From NCBI GenBank assembly GCA_030263295.1, contig SZOS01000007.1, positions 1-64,000 on the forward strand: a stretch of 64,000 nucleotides of DNA, read 5' to 3'. This document shows, piece by piece, positions 25,100 through 33,675 of this stretch. The number at the start of each line of letters is the position of its first letter. Within the stretch, counting starts at the first letter, position 1. Source of the stretch: Dokdonella_A sp014338185 (lineage in GTDB: Bacteria; Pseudomonadota; Gammaproteobacteria; Xanthomonadales; Rhodanobacteraceae). Position numbers and translations under genes: made by a program. The notes under the pieces are model-generated. The model ran no database searches. It worked only from the letters and a program-made list of their open reading frames with translations, and was not told the origin of the DNA.

Positions 25100-25999
25100 A
25101 TGCCACAAGTCACCATGCGCCAGATGCTTGAAGCCGGCGTGCATTTTGGCCACCAGACCCGTTACTGGAACCCGCGCATGGCGCCGTACATCTTCGGTGC
25201 GCGCGGCAAGATCCACATCATCAACCTCGAAAAGACCCTGCCGCTGTTCAGCGACGCGATGAACTTCCTGTCGGCGATCGCGCAGAAGCGCGGCACCATC
25301 CTGTTCGTCGGCACCAAGCGCTCGGCGCGCGAGGCGATCAAGGAAGAGGCGGCCCGCTGCGGCATGCCCTACATCAGCCAGCGCTGGCTCGGCGGCATGC
25401 TGACCAACTTCCGCACCGTCAAGCAGTCGGTCGGCCGCCTCAAGGAACTGGAGGCGATGGCCACCGACGGCAGCTATGACCGCCTGGTCAAGCACGAAGT
25501 GCTGCGCCTCGTACGCGAGAAGGAAAAGCTCGAGAACTCGCTCGGCGGCATCAAGGACATGGGCCGCCTGCCCGACGCGCTGTTCGTGATCGACATCGGC
25601 CACGAGGACATCGCGATCAAGGAAGCCAAGAAGCTCGGCATCCCGGTGGTGGCGGTGGTCGACACCAACTACGACCCGGCGCTGGTCGACTACGCGATCC
25701 CGGGCAACGACGACGCGATCCGCGCGGTGCAGCTGTACGCGGCCGCCGCCGCCGACGCGGTGCTCGAAGGCAAGGCCGCCGCGCCTGCCGCCGCGGTCAG
25801 CGACAAGGACGAGTTCGTCGAACTCGACGCCGACGGCAACCCGGTGGTCAAGAAGGAAGCGCGCGAGCGCGACGATCGCCGCCGCCCGTCCGGCCCGCGC
25901 AAGCCCGGCGCCGACAAGCGTCCCGCCGGCAAGGGTCGCGCCGCGCCACGCACCGCGCGTCCGGCCAAGGACGACGCCAGCCCCGACAGCGCCGAGTAA
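25100..25999 (+). CDS. rpsB: 30S ribosomal protein S2
   Basis: A 299-residue S2. The core (about residues 1-235) is standard: MRQMLEAGVHFGHQTRYWNP at the start, the RWLGGMLTNF motif, and FVIDIGHEDIAIKEAKKLGIP. After it comes a tail of about 60 residues, rich in Lys, Arg, Ala and Pro, absent from the 241-residue E. coli protein. The ATG at 25100 is preceded by a weak AAGGA about 10 bases upstream. tsf follows after 147 bases. Confidence 0.97.
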   Translation: MPQVTMRQMLEAGVHFGHQTRYWNPRMAPYIFGARGKIHIINLEKTLPLFSDAMNFLSAIAQKRGTILFVGTKRSAREAIKEEAARCGMPYISQRWLGGMLTNFRTVKQSVGRLKELEAMATDGSYDRLVKHEVLRLVREKEKLENSLGGIKDMGRLPDALFVIDIGHEDIAIKEAKKLGIPVVAVVDTNYDPALVDYAIPGNDDAIRAVQLYAAAAADAVLEGKAAAPAAAVSDKDEFVELDADGNPVVKKEARERDDRRRPSGPRKPGADKRPAGKGRAAPRTARPAKDDASPDSAE

Positions 26000-26146
26000 G
26001 GCGCGCGGCACCCACGCCACGGCCCGGCCCACCGGCCGGCCGTTGCGGCCGATGCCTCGACCGATGGCCATGGCGCCGCGCGCGCCCTGCCCGGTCCCCC
26101 ATGACATGCGCGTGTGCCCACGCGCAGCAACCGCCACGAGGACACC

Positions 26147-27025
<879 letters not shown>

Positions 27026-27048
27026 CCGGAGTCGAACCTCGACAACAG

Positions 27049-27077
27049 CAAGGCCGCGCCCGTCGCGGCCTTGTTCG
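27049..27077 (+). terminator. intrinsic terminator after tsf
   Basis: A perfect 10-bp stem, CAAGGCCGCG with CGCGGCCTTG, and a 5-base loop, followed by a T-rich run (TTCGTTG). It ends the rpsB-tsf transcript. The symmetric stem may also serve the converging TRIC-family gene. Confidence 0.75.
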
Positions 27078-27090
27078 TTGTGGGCCGGCC

Positions 27091-27744
27091 TCAGCCGCCC
27101 TTGCCATCGTCCTCACGCCGGCCGCTGCCACCGGCCGCCACCGGCAGGTGCCAGCCGCGCCGCACCGCCATCATGCGCAGGCTGAAGCACACGGCTGCCG
27201 CGGCCAGCATCGTGAGCGGGGTCGGCCAGCGCGCGAGCTCGCCGATCACCACCAGTGCCGCACCCGCGAGCGCGGCCACCGCATACAGCTCGGCGCGCAG
27301 CACCATCGGCACCTGGGTCAGCAGCACGTCCCGCGCCATGCCGCCGCCAATGCCCGTGAGCATGCCCAGCAGTGCGGCCATGAGCGGGTGCAGTTCGAAC
27401 GCGAGTGCCTTCTCGGTACCGACCACCGCGAACAGCGCGAGCCCGGCCGCATCGAACATGCGCACGGGGTTGCGCAGGCGCTCGATCCACGGGCACCACA
27501 GGAAGGTGACCACCCCGGCCGCGGCCGACACCGCCAGGTAGCGCCAGTCGGCGATCGCGAGCGGTGGCACCGCGCCGATCAGCAGGTCGCGCGTGATGCC
27601 GCCCGCGCTCGCGGCCGCGAACGCCACCACGAGCACGCCGAACAGGTCGAGGCGGCGGCGCACCGCGGCGGTCGCGCCGCTGAGCGCGAACACGAACGTG
27701 CCGCACAGGTCCAGCACGTCGATCAGCGCGGTCATCCCAGGCAT
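27091..27744 (-). CDS. TRIC (UPF0126) family cation-channel-like membrane protein
   Basis: A 217-residue protein with six to seven membrane segments. The paired motifs GGITRD (about residues 49-54) and GGGMARD (about 133-139) mark the two homologous halves of the TRIC/YicG/YadS fold, known to form trimeric monovalent-cation channels. GGAG sits 5 bases before the ATG at 27744. The C-terminal tail is basic then Gly-rich. It is encoded on the opposite strand inside the tsf-pyrH gap, an insertion relative to the usual tsf-pyrH order. Confidence 0.88.
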   Translation of the reverse strand: MPGMTALIDVLDLCGTFVFALSGATAAVRRRLDLFGVLVVAFAAASAGGITRDLLIGAVPPLAIADWRYLAVSAAAGVVTFLWCPWIERLRNPVRMFDAAGLALFAVVGTEKALAFELHPLMAALLGMLTGIGGGMARDVLLTQVPMVLRAELYAVAALAGAALVVIGELARWPTPLTMLAAAAVCFSLRMMAVRRGWHLPVAAGGSGRREDDGKGG

Positions 27745-27807
27745 TTCGGCTCCGGCTCAAGGCATCGCGGACGGCATGCGGCGCTGCGCAAGCGCGAGCC
27801 GTGCCGG

Positions 27808-27813
27808 TACAAT
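27808..27813 (+). promoter_or_regulatory. -10 box for pyrH
   Basis: TACAAT is a 5/6 match to the -10 box, 27 bases before the pyrH start, implying a short leader. The -35 (TGCGCA, 17 bases upstream) is weak. Confidence 0.4.
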
Positions 27814-27840
27814 ACGGCAGTTTGCCCGACGGAACGCCCC

Positions 27841-28566
27841 ATGAGCACCGATCTCAAGTACAAGCGCATCCTGCTCAAGCTCTCCGGCGAGGCACTCATG
27901 GGCGAGGCCGACTACGGCATCGACCCCAAGGTGCTGCAGCGCCTCGCGCGCGAGATCATCGAGGTGCAGCGCGCCGGCGTGCAGGTGGGCGTGGTGATCG
28001 GCGGCGGCAACATCTTCCGCGGCGCGGGGCTGGCCGCGGCCGGCATGGATCGCGTGACCGCCGACCACATGGGCATGCTCGCGACCGTGATGAATGCGCT
28101 GGCGATGCAGGACGCGATCGAGAAGGCCGGCGGCTACGCCCGCACCATGAGCGCGATCAAGATCAACGAGGTGTGCGAGGACTTCATCCGCCGTCGCGCG
28201 ATCCGCCACATCGAGAAGGGCCGCATCGCGCTGTTCGCGGCCGGCACCGGCAACCCGTTCTTTACCACCGACTCGGCCGCGGCGCTGCGCGCGATCGAGA
28301 TCGGCGCCGACCTGCTGCTCAAGGCCACCAAGGTCGACGGCGTGTACAGCGCCGACCCGGCCAAGGATCCGTCGGCCACGCGCTACGAGCACCTGGGCTA
28401 CCACGAGGTCATCGAGCGCAACCTGCAGGTGATGGACACCAGCGCGATCGCGCTGTGCCGCGACAACAAGGTGCCGCTGCGCATCTACGACATGTCGCAC
28501 GAGGGCGACCTCATGCGCATCATGCGCGGCGAGCCGATCGGCACGCTGGTCGACACGCACCGCTGA
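27841..28566 (+). CDS. pyrH: uridylate kinase (UMP kinase)
   Basis: A 241-residue hexameric UMP kinase of the amino-acid-kinase fold. Motifs: KLSGEALMG at the N-terminus, VVIGGGNIFRG, and LLKATKVDGVYSADP near the nucleotide site. It phosphorylates UMP to UDP and is usually feedback-inhibited by UTP. It precedes frr by 172 bases, the normal order. Confidence 0.97.
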   Translation: MSTDLKYKRILLKLSGEALMGEADYGIDPKVLQRLAREIIEVQRAGVQVGVVIGGGNIFRGAGLAAAGMDRVTADHMGMLATVMNALAMQDAIEKAGGYARTMSAIKINEVCEDFIRRRAIRHIEKGRIALFAAGTGNPFFTTDSAAALRAIEIGADLLLKATKVDGVYSADPAKDPSATRYEHLGYHEVIERNLQVMDTSAIALCRDNKVPLRIYDMSHEGDLMRIMRGEPIGTLVDTHR

Positions 28567-28696
28567 GGACCCGCCTGCGGCACTCGCGGGCGCGCGGTCC
28601 GCAGCCGCCACGCGTGGCGCGGCCGCGGGCGCGAAACGATGCCGCAGCCGCCGCTGTGTGGCCCCGTGCGCCCGCTGGCGCGAGCGCACGCGCTGC

Positions 28697-28702
28697 TATA
28701 CT
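28697..28702 (+). promoter_or_regulatory. possible -10 box for frr
   Basis: TATACT, 36 bases before the frr ATG, is a 5/6 match to consensus and nearly the same context as the rpsB -10 (GCTATACTC). The -35 is not convincing. Confidence 0.4.
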
Positions 28703-28738
28703 CGGGGCCGTTTCCGCCCCCTTTGCGACCCTTGCGCC

Positions 28739-29296
28739 ATGCTCGACACGATCAAGAAGGATGCGCAGACGCGCATGCAGAAGAGCGTCGAATCGCTCCG
28801 CCACGAACTCCAGCGCCTGCGCACCGGGCGCGCCAGCACCGCGCTGATCGAGCCGCTCAAGGTGCCCTACTACGGCACCGATACGCCGATCACCCAGGTG
28901 GCGAGCGTGGCGATTGCCGACGCGCGCTCGATCACGATCACCCCGTTCGAGAAGAACATGGTGGGTGCGGTCGAAAAGGCGATCCTGGCCTCCGATCTCG
29001 GCCTGACCCCGACCACGGTCGGCCAGGTCATCCGCATCAACCTGCCCGCGCTGACCGAGGAACGCCGCAAGGAACTGTCCAAGCATGTGGCGCACGAGGG
29101 CGAGAACGCCAAGGTGGCCGTGCGCAACGTGCGCCGCGACGCGCTGCACCAGATCAAGGAACTGCTCAAGGACAAGCAGATCTCGGAAGACGACGAGCGC
29201 CGTGCGGGCGAGGACATCCAGAAGGCCACCGACAAGTTCATCAAGGATGTCGATGGCGTGGTCAAGGCCAAGGAAGACGAGCTGATGGCGATGTGA
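28739..29296 (+). CDS. frr: ribosome recycling factor
   Basis: A 185-residue RRF that with EF-G splits post-termination ribosomes. The sequence MQKSVESLRHELQRLRTGRA (helix 1) and the C-terminal helix with DEDDERR-like SEDDERRAGEDIQK are diagnostic, and the length is exactly that of E. coli. The ATG at 28739 gives the usual MLDTIKKDAQ start. uppS follows after 151 bases. Confidence 0.97.
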   Translation: MLDTIKKDAQTRMQKSVESLRHELQRLRTGRASTALIEPLKVPYYGTDTPITQVASVAIADARSITITPFEKNMVGAVEKAILASDLGLTPTTVGQVIRINLPALTEERRKELSKHVAHEGENAKVAVRNVRRDALHQIKELLKDKQISEDDERRAGEDIQKATDKFIKDVDGVVKAKEDELMAM

Positions 29297-29447
29297 GGCG
29301 CGGCCCGGGACGGCGGATGCACGCATCCCGACGCGGCCGTCGCGCCGCCTGCGATCGCACCGGCACGCACGCGGCCGCCGGACCGGCGGCCGCACCGACC
29401 CGCTTCCTGTCCGGCCGCCTTGCCGCCATGATGCATCCCCATCGCCA

Positions 29448-30185
29448 ATGACCGCCGGCCGCATGTCCATTCCCCGCCACATCGCGATCGTCATGGACGG
29501 CAACGGCCGCTGGGCCCAGCGCCGCCATCTGCCGCGCAAGCTCGGTCATCGCGAAGGCCAGAAGGCCGTGCGCGCCACGGTCGAGCACTGCCGCGCGCGC
29601 GGCGTTGGCGCGCTTACGCTGTTTGCGTTCTCGAGCGAGAACTGGCAGCGCCCGGGCGACGAGGTCCACGCGCTGATGCAGTTGTTCGTGAAGGCGCTCG
29701 ACAGCGAAGTGGACGAACTCGACCGCAATGGCGTGCGCCTGTCCTTCATCGGCGACCTGGAGCGGTTCGATGCCGAGCTGTCCACGCGCATGCGCGCGGC
29801 GATGGCACGCACGGCCGGCAACGACGCGCTGCGCCTCAACGTCGCGGTCAACTACGGTGGCCGCTGGGACATCGCCCAGGCCGCGCGCGGCGTGGCCGGC
29901 GCGGCGCTGCGCGGCGAGATCGCGCTCGATGCCATCGACGAGCTCGCGCTGGCGCCGCACCTGTGCCTGGCCGACCAGGCGCCGGTCGACCTGTTCATCC
30001 GCACCGGCGGCGAGGTGCGCGTGAGCAACTTTCTGCTGTGGCAGCTCGCCTACGCCGAACTGTATTTCAGCGACGTGCTGTGGCCGGATTTCGACGCCGC
30101 TGCGCTCGATGCCGCCATCGATGCCTTCGCCCGGCGCGAACGTCGCTACGGCCAGACCTCCGCGCAGCTGCGCGCCACCGGCTGA
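29448..30185 (+). CDS. uppS: isoprenyl transferase (undecaprenyl diphosphate synthase)
   Basis: A 245-residue cis-prenyltransferase that extends FPP with IPP to the C55 carrier for peptidoglycan and LPS. The active-site region IAIVMDGNGRWAQRR with its Asp, FAFSSENWQRP, and the C-terminal DLFIRTGGEVRVSNFLLWQ motifs are complete. The stop overlaps the cdsA ATG. MSIPRH could be the start five codons later. Confidence 0.96.
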   Translation: MTAGRMSIPRHIAIVMDGNGRWAQRRHLPRKLGHREGQKAVRATVEHCRARGVGALTLFAFSSENWQRPGDEVHALMQLFVKALDSEVDELDRNGVRLSFIGDLERFDAELSTRMRAAMARTAGNDALRLNVAVNYGGRWDIAQAARGVAGAALRGEIALDAIDELALAPHLCLADQAPVDLFIRTGGEVRVSNFLLWQLAYAELYFSDVLWPDFDAAALDAAIDAFARRERRYGQTSAQLRATG

Positions 30186-31021
30186 TGGACGTGCTCAAGC
30201 AACGCACGATCACCGCACTCATCCTCGCCCCGCTCGCGGTGGCCACGGTGCTGCTCACCCCGACCTGGCTGTTTGCCCTGATCGTGGCCGCGCTGTTCCT
30301 GGGCGTCGGCTGGGAATGGGCACAGCTCGCGGGTGTGGCCAGCCGCGCGGGACGCCTGGGCGTGGTCGGGGTGGGCGCGCTGCTGCTGGCGCTGGCCTGG
30401 CCGCTGCACGGCAGCGTGGCGGCCGCGTGGCCGATCGCGGCGGGCCTGCTGTGGTGGCTGCTCGCGCTGCTGTGGCTGCGCCACTTCGCCTGGGCCGCCG
30501 CGCCCACGCGCGACAACACCGCGATCAAGCTCGCGGCCTGTGCCGCCGCGGTGGTGCCGGCCTGGCTCGCGCTCATGCACTTGCACGCGCAGGCGCCGCA
30601 TGGCCCCTACTGGACCCTGCTCGCGGTGATGCTGGTGTGGGCCGCTGACACCGGCGCCTATTTCGCGGGCACGCGCTTCGGTCGCAGCCGGTTTGCGCCG
30701 CGCATCAGCCCCAACAAGACCTGGGCCGGGGTGTGGGGCGCGTTTGCGCTGGCGGGCGTGGTCGCGCTCGTGGGTGGCTGGCTGCTCGACTGGCGCGACG
30801 GCTGGCTGGCGGGACTGCTCGGCGTCGCGCTGCTGAGCGTGGTGGCCTCGATCGTCGGCGACCTGGTCGAAAGCCTGCTCAAGCGCCATGCCAACGTGAA
30901 GGACTCGGGCAGCCTGTTCCCGGGCCATGGCGGCCTGCTCGACCGCGCCGACAGCCTGCTCGCCGCCCTGCCCGTGTTCGTGGCCGGCAAGGCCCTGCTC
31001 GACCTGCTGCGCCAGTCATGA
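30185..31021 (+). CDS. cdsA: phosphatidate cytidylyltransferase
   Basis: A 278-residue integral membrane enzyme making CDP-diacylglycerol from phosphatidate and CTP. About eight hydrophobic segments are visible. The C-terminal signature SDxxESxxKR-like GDLVESLLKRHANVKDSG and PGHGGLLDRADS is intact. It overlaps uppS and dxr by 1 and 4 bases, indicating coupled translation. Confidence 0.96.
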   Translation: MDVLKQRTITALILAPLAVATVLLTPTWLFALIVAALFLGVGWEWAQLAGVASRAGRLGVVGVGALLLALAWPLHGSVAAAWPIAAGLLWWLLALLWLRHFAWAAAPTRDNTAIKLAACAAAVVPAWLALMHLHAQAPHGPYWTLLAVMLVWAADTGAYFAGTRFGRSRFAPRISPNKTWAGVWGAFALAGVVALVGGWLLDWRDGWLAGLLGVALLSVVASIVGDLVESLLKRHANVKDSGSLFPGHGGLLDRADSLLAALPVFVAGKALLDLLRQS

Positions 31022-32196
31022 GGTCACTCGCGGTACTGGGCGCCACCGGCTCGATCGGTGCGAGCACGCTCGACGTGGTTGCGCGCCACCCCGGGCGCTA
31101 TCGCGTCGGCGCGCTGGCCGCGCATCGCAATGCACAGGGGCTGGCCGCGCTGTGCGCGCGCTTCCGGCCCGAACTGGCGGTGATCGCCGACCCGGCCTGC
31201 GTCGATGAACTGCGCCAACACCTGCGCGCCAGCGGCACGGCCTGCCGGGTCGAGGCCGGCGCCGACGCACTCGTCGAAGCCGCCAGCGGCGCCCACTGCG
31301 ACACCGTGGTGGCCGCGATCGTCGGCGCCGCCGGCCTGCCCTCGACGCTGGCCGCCGCGCGCGCGGGCAAGCGCCTGCTGCTGGCCAACAAGGAAGCGGT
31401 GGTGATGGCCGGCAGCCTGCTCAAGGCCGCGCTGCACGCGGGCGGCGGCGAACTGCTGCCGCTGGATTCGGAACACAACGCGGTGTTCCAGTGCCTGCCA
31501 CGCGAGCGCGGCTCACTGGCCGGCGCCGGTGTGCGGCGCATCGTGCTCACCGCCTCGGGCGGGCCATTCCGTGGCCGCAGCCGCGCCGAGCTCGCGGCGA
31601 TCACGCCGGATCAGGCCTGCGCGCATCCGAACTGGCGCATGGGCCGCAAGATCTCGGTCGATTCGGCCACCCTGCTCAACAAGGGCCTGGAAGTGATCGA
31701 GGCGCACCACCTGTTCGACGCGCCGGCAGAGCGCATCGAGGTGGTGGTGCATCCGCAGAGCCTCGTGCACTCGCTGGTGGAGTACATCGACGGCTCGCTG
31801 CTGGCCCAGCTCGGCCTGCCCGACATGCGCACCGCGATCGCCTACGCGCTGGGCTGGCCGCAGCGCATCGACGCGGGGGTGGGCACGCTCGACCTCGCGC
31901 TGGCGCGGCGGCTGGATTTCGAGCCGCCCGACCTTGCCACGTTCCGCGGCCTCGCGCTCGCCTACGCGGCGCTGCGCGCGGGTGGCAGCGCGGCGATCGT
32001 GCTCAACGCCGCCAACGAGGAGGCGGTGGCGGCGTTTCTCGACGGCCGCCTGCCGTTCCTGGCCATCACGGACGTGATCGAGCGCTGCCTGGATGAACTG
32101 CCGCCCCAACCCACGTCCGACCTCGCCGGCGTGCTTGACGCCGATTTAACTGCGCGTCGGCACGCGACCCGTATCATTGCGGCCCTGTCGGCCTGA
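31018..32196 (+). CDS. dxr: 1-deoxy-D-xylulose 5-phosphate reductoisomerase
   Basis: A 392-residue second enzyme of the MEP pathway. The NADPH-binding GATGSIGASTLDVV is at residues 8-21. The NKEAVVMAG, LDSEHNAVFQCL and SATLLNKGLEVIEAHHLF motifs (metal and substrate site) are all present. The start overlaps the cdsA stop (ATGA); rseP follows after 12 bases. Confidence 0.97.
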   Translation: MRSLAVLGATGSIGASTLDVVARHPGRYRVGALAAHRNAQGLAALCARFRPELAVIADPACVDELRQHLRASGTACRVEAGADALVEAASGAHCDTVVAAIVGAAGLPSTLAAARAGKRLLLANKEAVVMAGSLLKAALHAGGGELLPLDSEHNAVFQCLPRERGSLAGAGVRRIVLTASGGPFRGRSRAELAAITPDQACAHPNWRMGRKISVDSATLLNKGLEVIEAHHLFDAPAERIEVVVHPQSLVHSLVEYIDGSLLAQLGLPDMRTAIAYALGWPQRIDAGVGTLDLALARRLDFEPPDLATFRGLALAYAALRAGGSAAIVLNAANEEAVAAFLDGRLPFLAITDVIERCLDELPPQPTSDLAGVLDADLTARRHATRIIAALSA

Positions 32197-32208
32197 GCCT
32201 GTGCGCGC

Positions 32209-33576
32209 ATGAGTGAATTCTTCGGTTCGGTCTGGTGGCTCATCGTCACACTCGGACTGCTCATCACGTTCCACGAATACGGACACTTCGTGATCGCGCG
32301 TCGCTGCGGGGTCAAGGTGCTCAAGTTCTCGGTCGGCTTCGGGCCCGCGCTGTGGTCGCGCCGCGACCGCCATGGCACCGAGTTCGCGATCGCAGCGATC
32401 CCGCTGGGCGGCTACGTCAAGATGCTCGACGAGCGCGACCCCGACGCGCAGGTGGCGCCGCAGGACGTCGGCAGCGCGTTCAACCGCAAGTCGCTGGGCG
32501 CGCGCATGGCCATCACCGCGGCAGGGCCGGCGTTCAACCTCGTGTTCACGATCGCGGCGCTGTGGCTCATGTTCGTGATCGGCAAGCCCGATTACCAGCC
32601 GGTGATCGGCCACGTCGGCGGCGTCGCGGCCAGCGCCGGGCTGGAGGCCGGCGAGCGCATCCTCGCGGTCGATGGCGTCCACATCGACAACTGGACCCAG
32701 GCCGGCGACCGGCTGGTGGCCGCGGGCATGGCGCGCCAGGACGTCGGGCTCACGCTCGGTCGCAGCGGCCGGCCCGAGCGCAGCGTCACGCTCGCGCTGT
32801 CGCAGCTGCCGCCCGACCTCGACCAGCAGGCGATCTACGAGCGCATCGGGCTGGTGCCGCAGCAGATGGCGATCCCGCCCGTGGTCGGCGAGGTGACGCC
32901 CGACAGCGCGGCCGCGCAGGCCGGCCTGCAGGCGGGTGACCGCATCGTGAGCATCGGCGGGCAGGCCATCGGCGATTGGCGCGAGGTGTCGCGCAGCATC
33001 GCCACGCACGCGCCACAAGGCCAGCCGCTGGCGCTGGTGGTGCAGCGCGGCGAAAGCCGGCTCACGCTTGCGGCCACGCCCAAGCCCAACCCGCAGGCCG
33101 GCGTCGCCGGCGCACCGCCGTACCTGCTCGGCATCGGCCCGCAGCCGATCGAGCCGCGCTACGACGCCACCCTGCGCTACAACCCGCTGGCGGCGGTCCC
33201 GCGGGCGCTGGCCACCACCTGGGAGCAGACGCGGCAGACGCTGGCCATGCTCGGCCACATGCTCACCGGACAGGCCTCGCTCAAGAACCTGTCGGGCATC
33301 ATCACGATTGCCGAGGTCGCCAACGCCTCGGCCCAGCTCGGCCCGGCCTGGTTCCTCAACTTCCTCGCGATGATCTCGCTGAGCCTGGCCATCCTCAACC
33401 TGCTGCCGATCCCGATCTTGGACGGCGGCGCGCTGCTGTATTACCTTATCGAATTGGCAAAAGGCAGTCCGGTCAGCGAACGCGTGCAGATTGCCGGGCA
33501 GTATGTCGGACTGGTGCTGCTGGTGGCCCTCATGGGCCTGGCGCTCTACAACGACATCCTGCGGCACGTATCCTGA
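32209..33576 (+). CDS. rseP: RIP metalloprotease RseP
   Basis: A 455-residue site-2 protease of the inner membrane. The zinc motif H22-E-Y-G-H26 is in the first membrane segment, NLLPIPILDGG with the third zinc ligand is in the third, and two PDZ domains lie between. It cleaves anti-sigma factors such as RseA after a first periplasmic cut, releasing sigma-E. It lies in its standard place between dxr and bamA. Confidence 0.96.
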   Translation: MSEFFGSVWWLIVTLGLLITFHEYGHFVIARRCGVKVLKFSVGFGPALWSRRDRHGTEFAIAAIPLGGYVKMLDERDPDAQVAPQDVGSAFNRKSLGARMAITAAGPAFNLVFTIAALWLMFVIGKPDYQPVIGHVGGVAASAGLEAGERILAVDGVHIDNWTQAGDRLVAAGMARQDVGLTLGRSGRPERSVTLALSQLPPDLDQQAIYERIGLVPQQMAIPPVVGEVTPDSAAAQAGLQAGDRIVSIGGQAIGDWREVSRSIATHAPQGQPLALVVQRGESRLTLAATPKPNPQAGVAGAPPYLLGIGPQPIEPRYDATLRYNPLAAVPRALATTWEQTRQTLAMLGHMLTGQASLKNLSGIITIAEVANASAQLGPAWFLNFLAMISLSLAILNLLPIPILDGGALLYYLIELAKGSPVSERVQIAGQYVGLVLLVALMGLALYNDILRHVS

Positions 33577-33675
33577 CCTGCCGCCACGCCAGGCAGTCCC
33601 GCACAACAACAACGATGCACCGTGGCCACGGCCGTAGCCGCCGCGAGCCTTTCAATGCCCTGACGGAATGTGACG

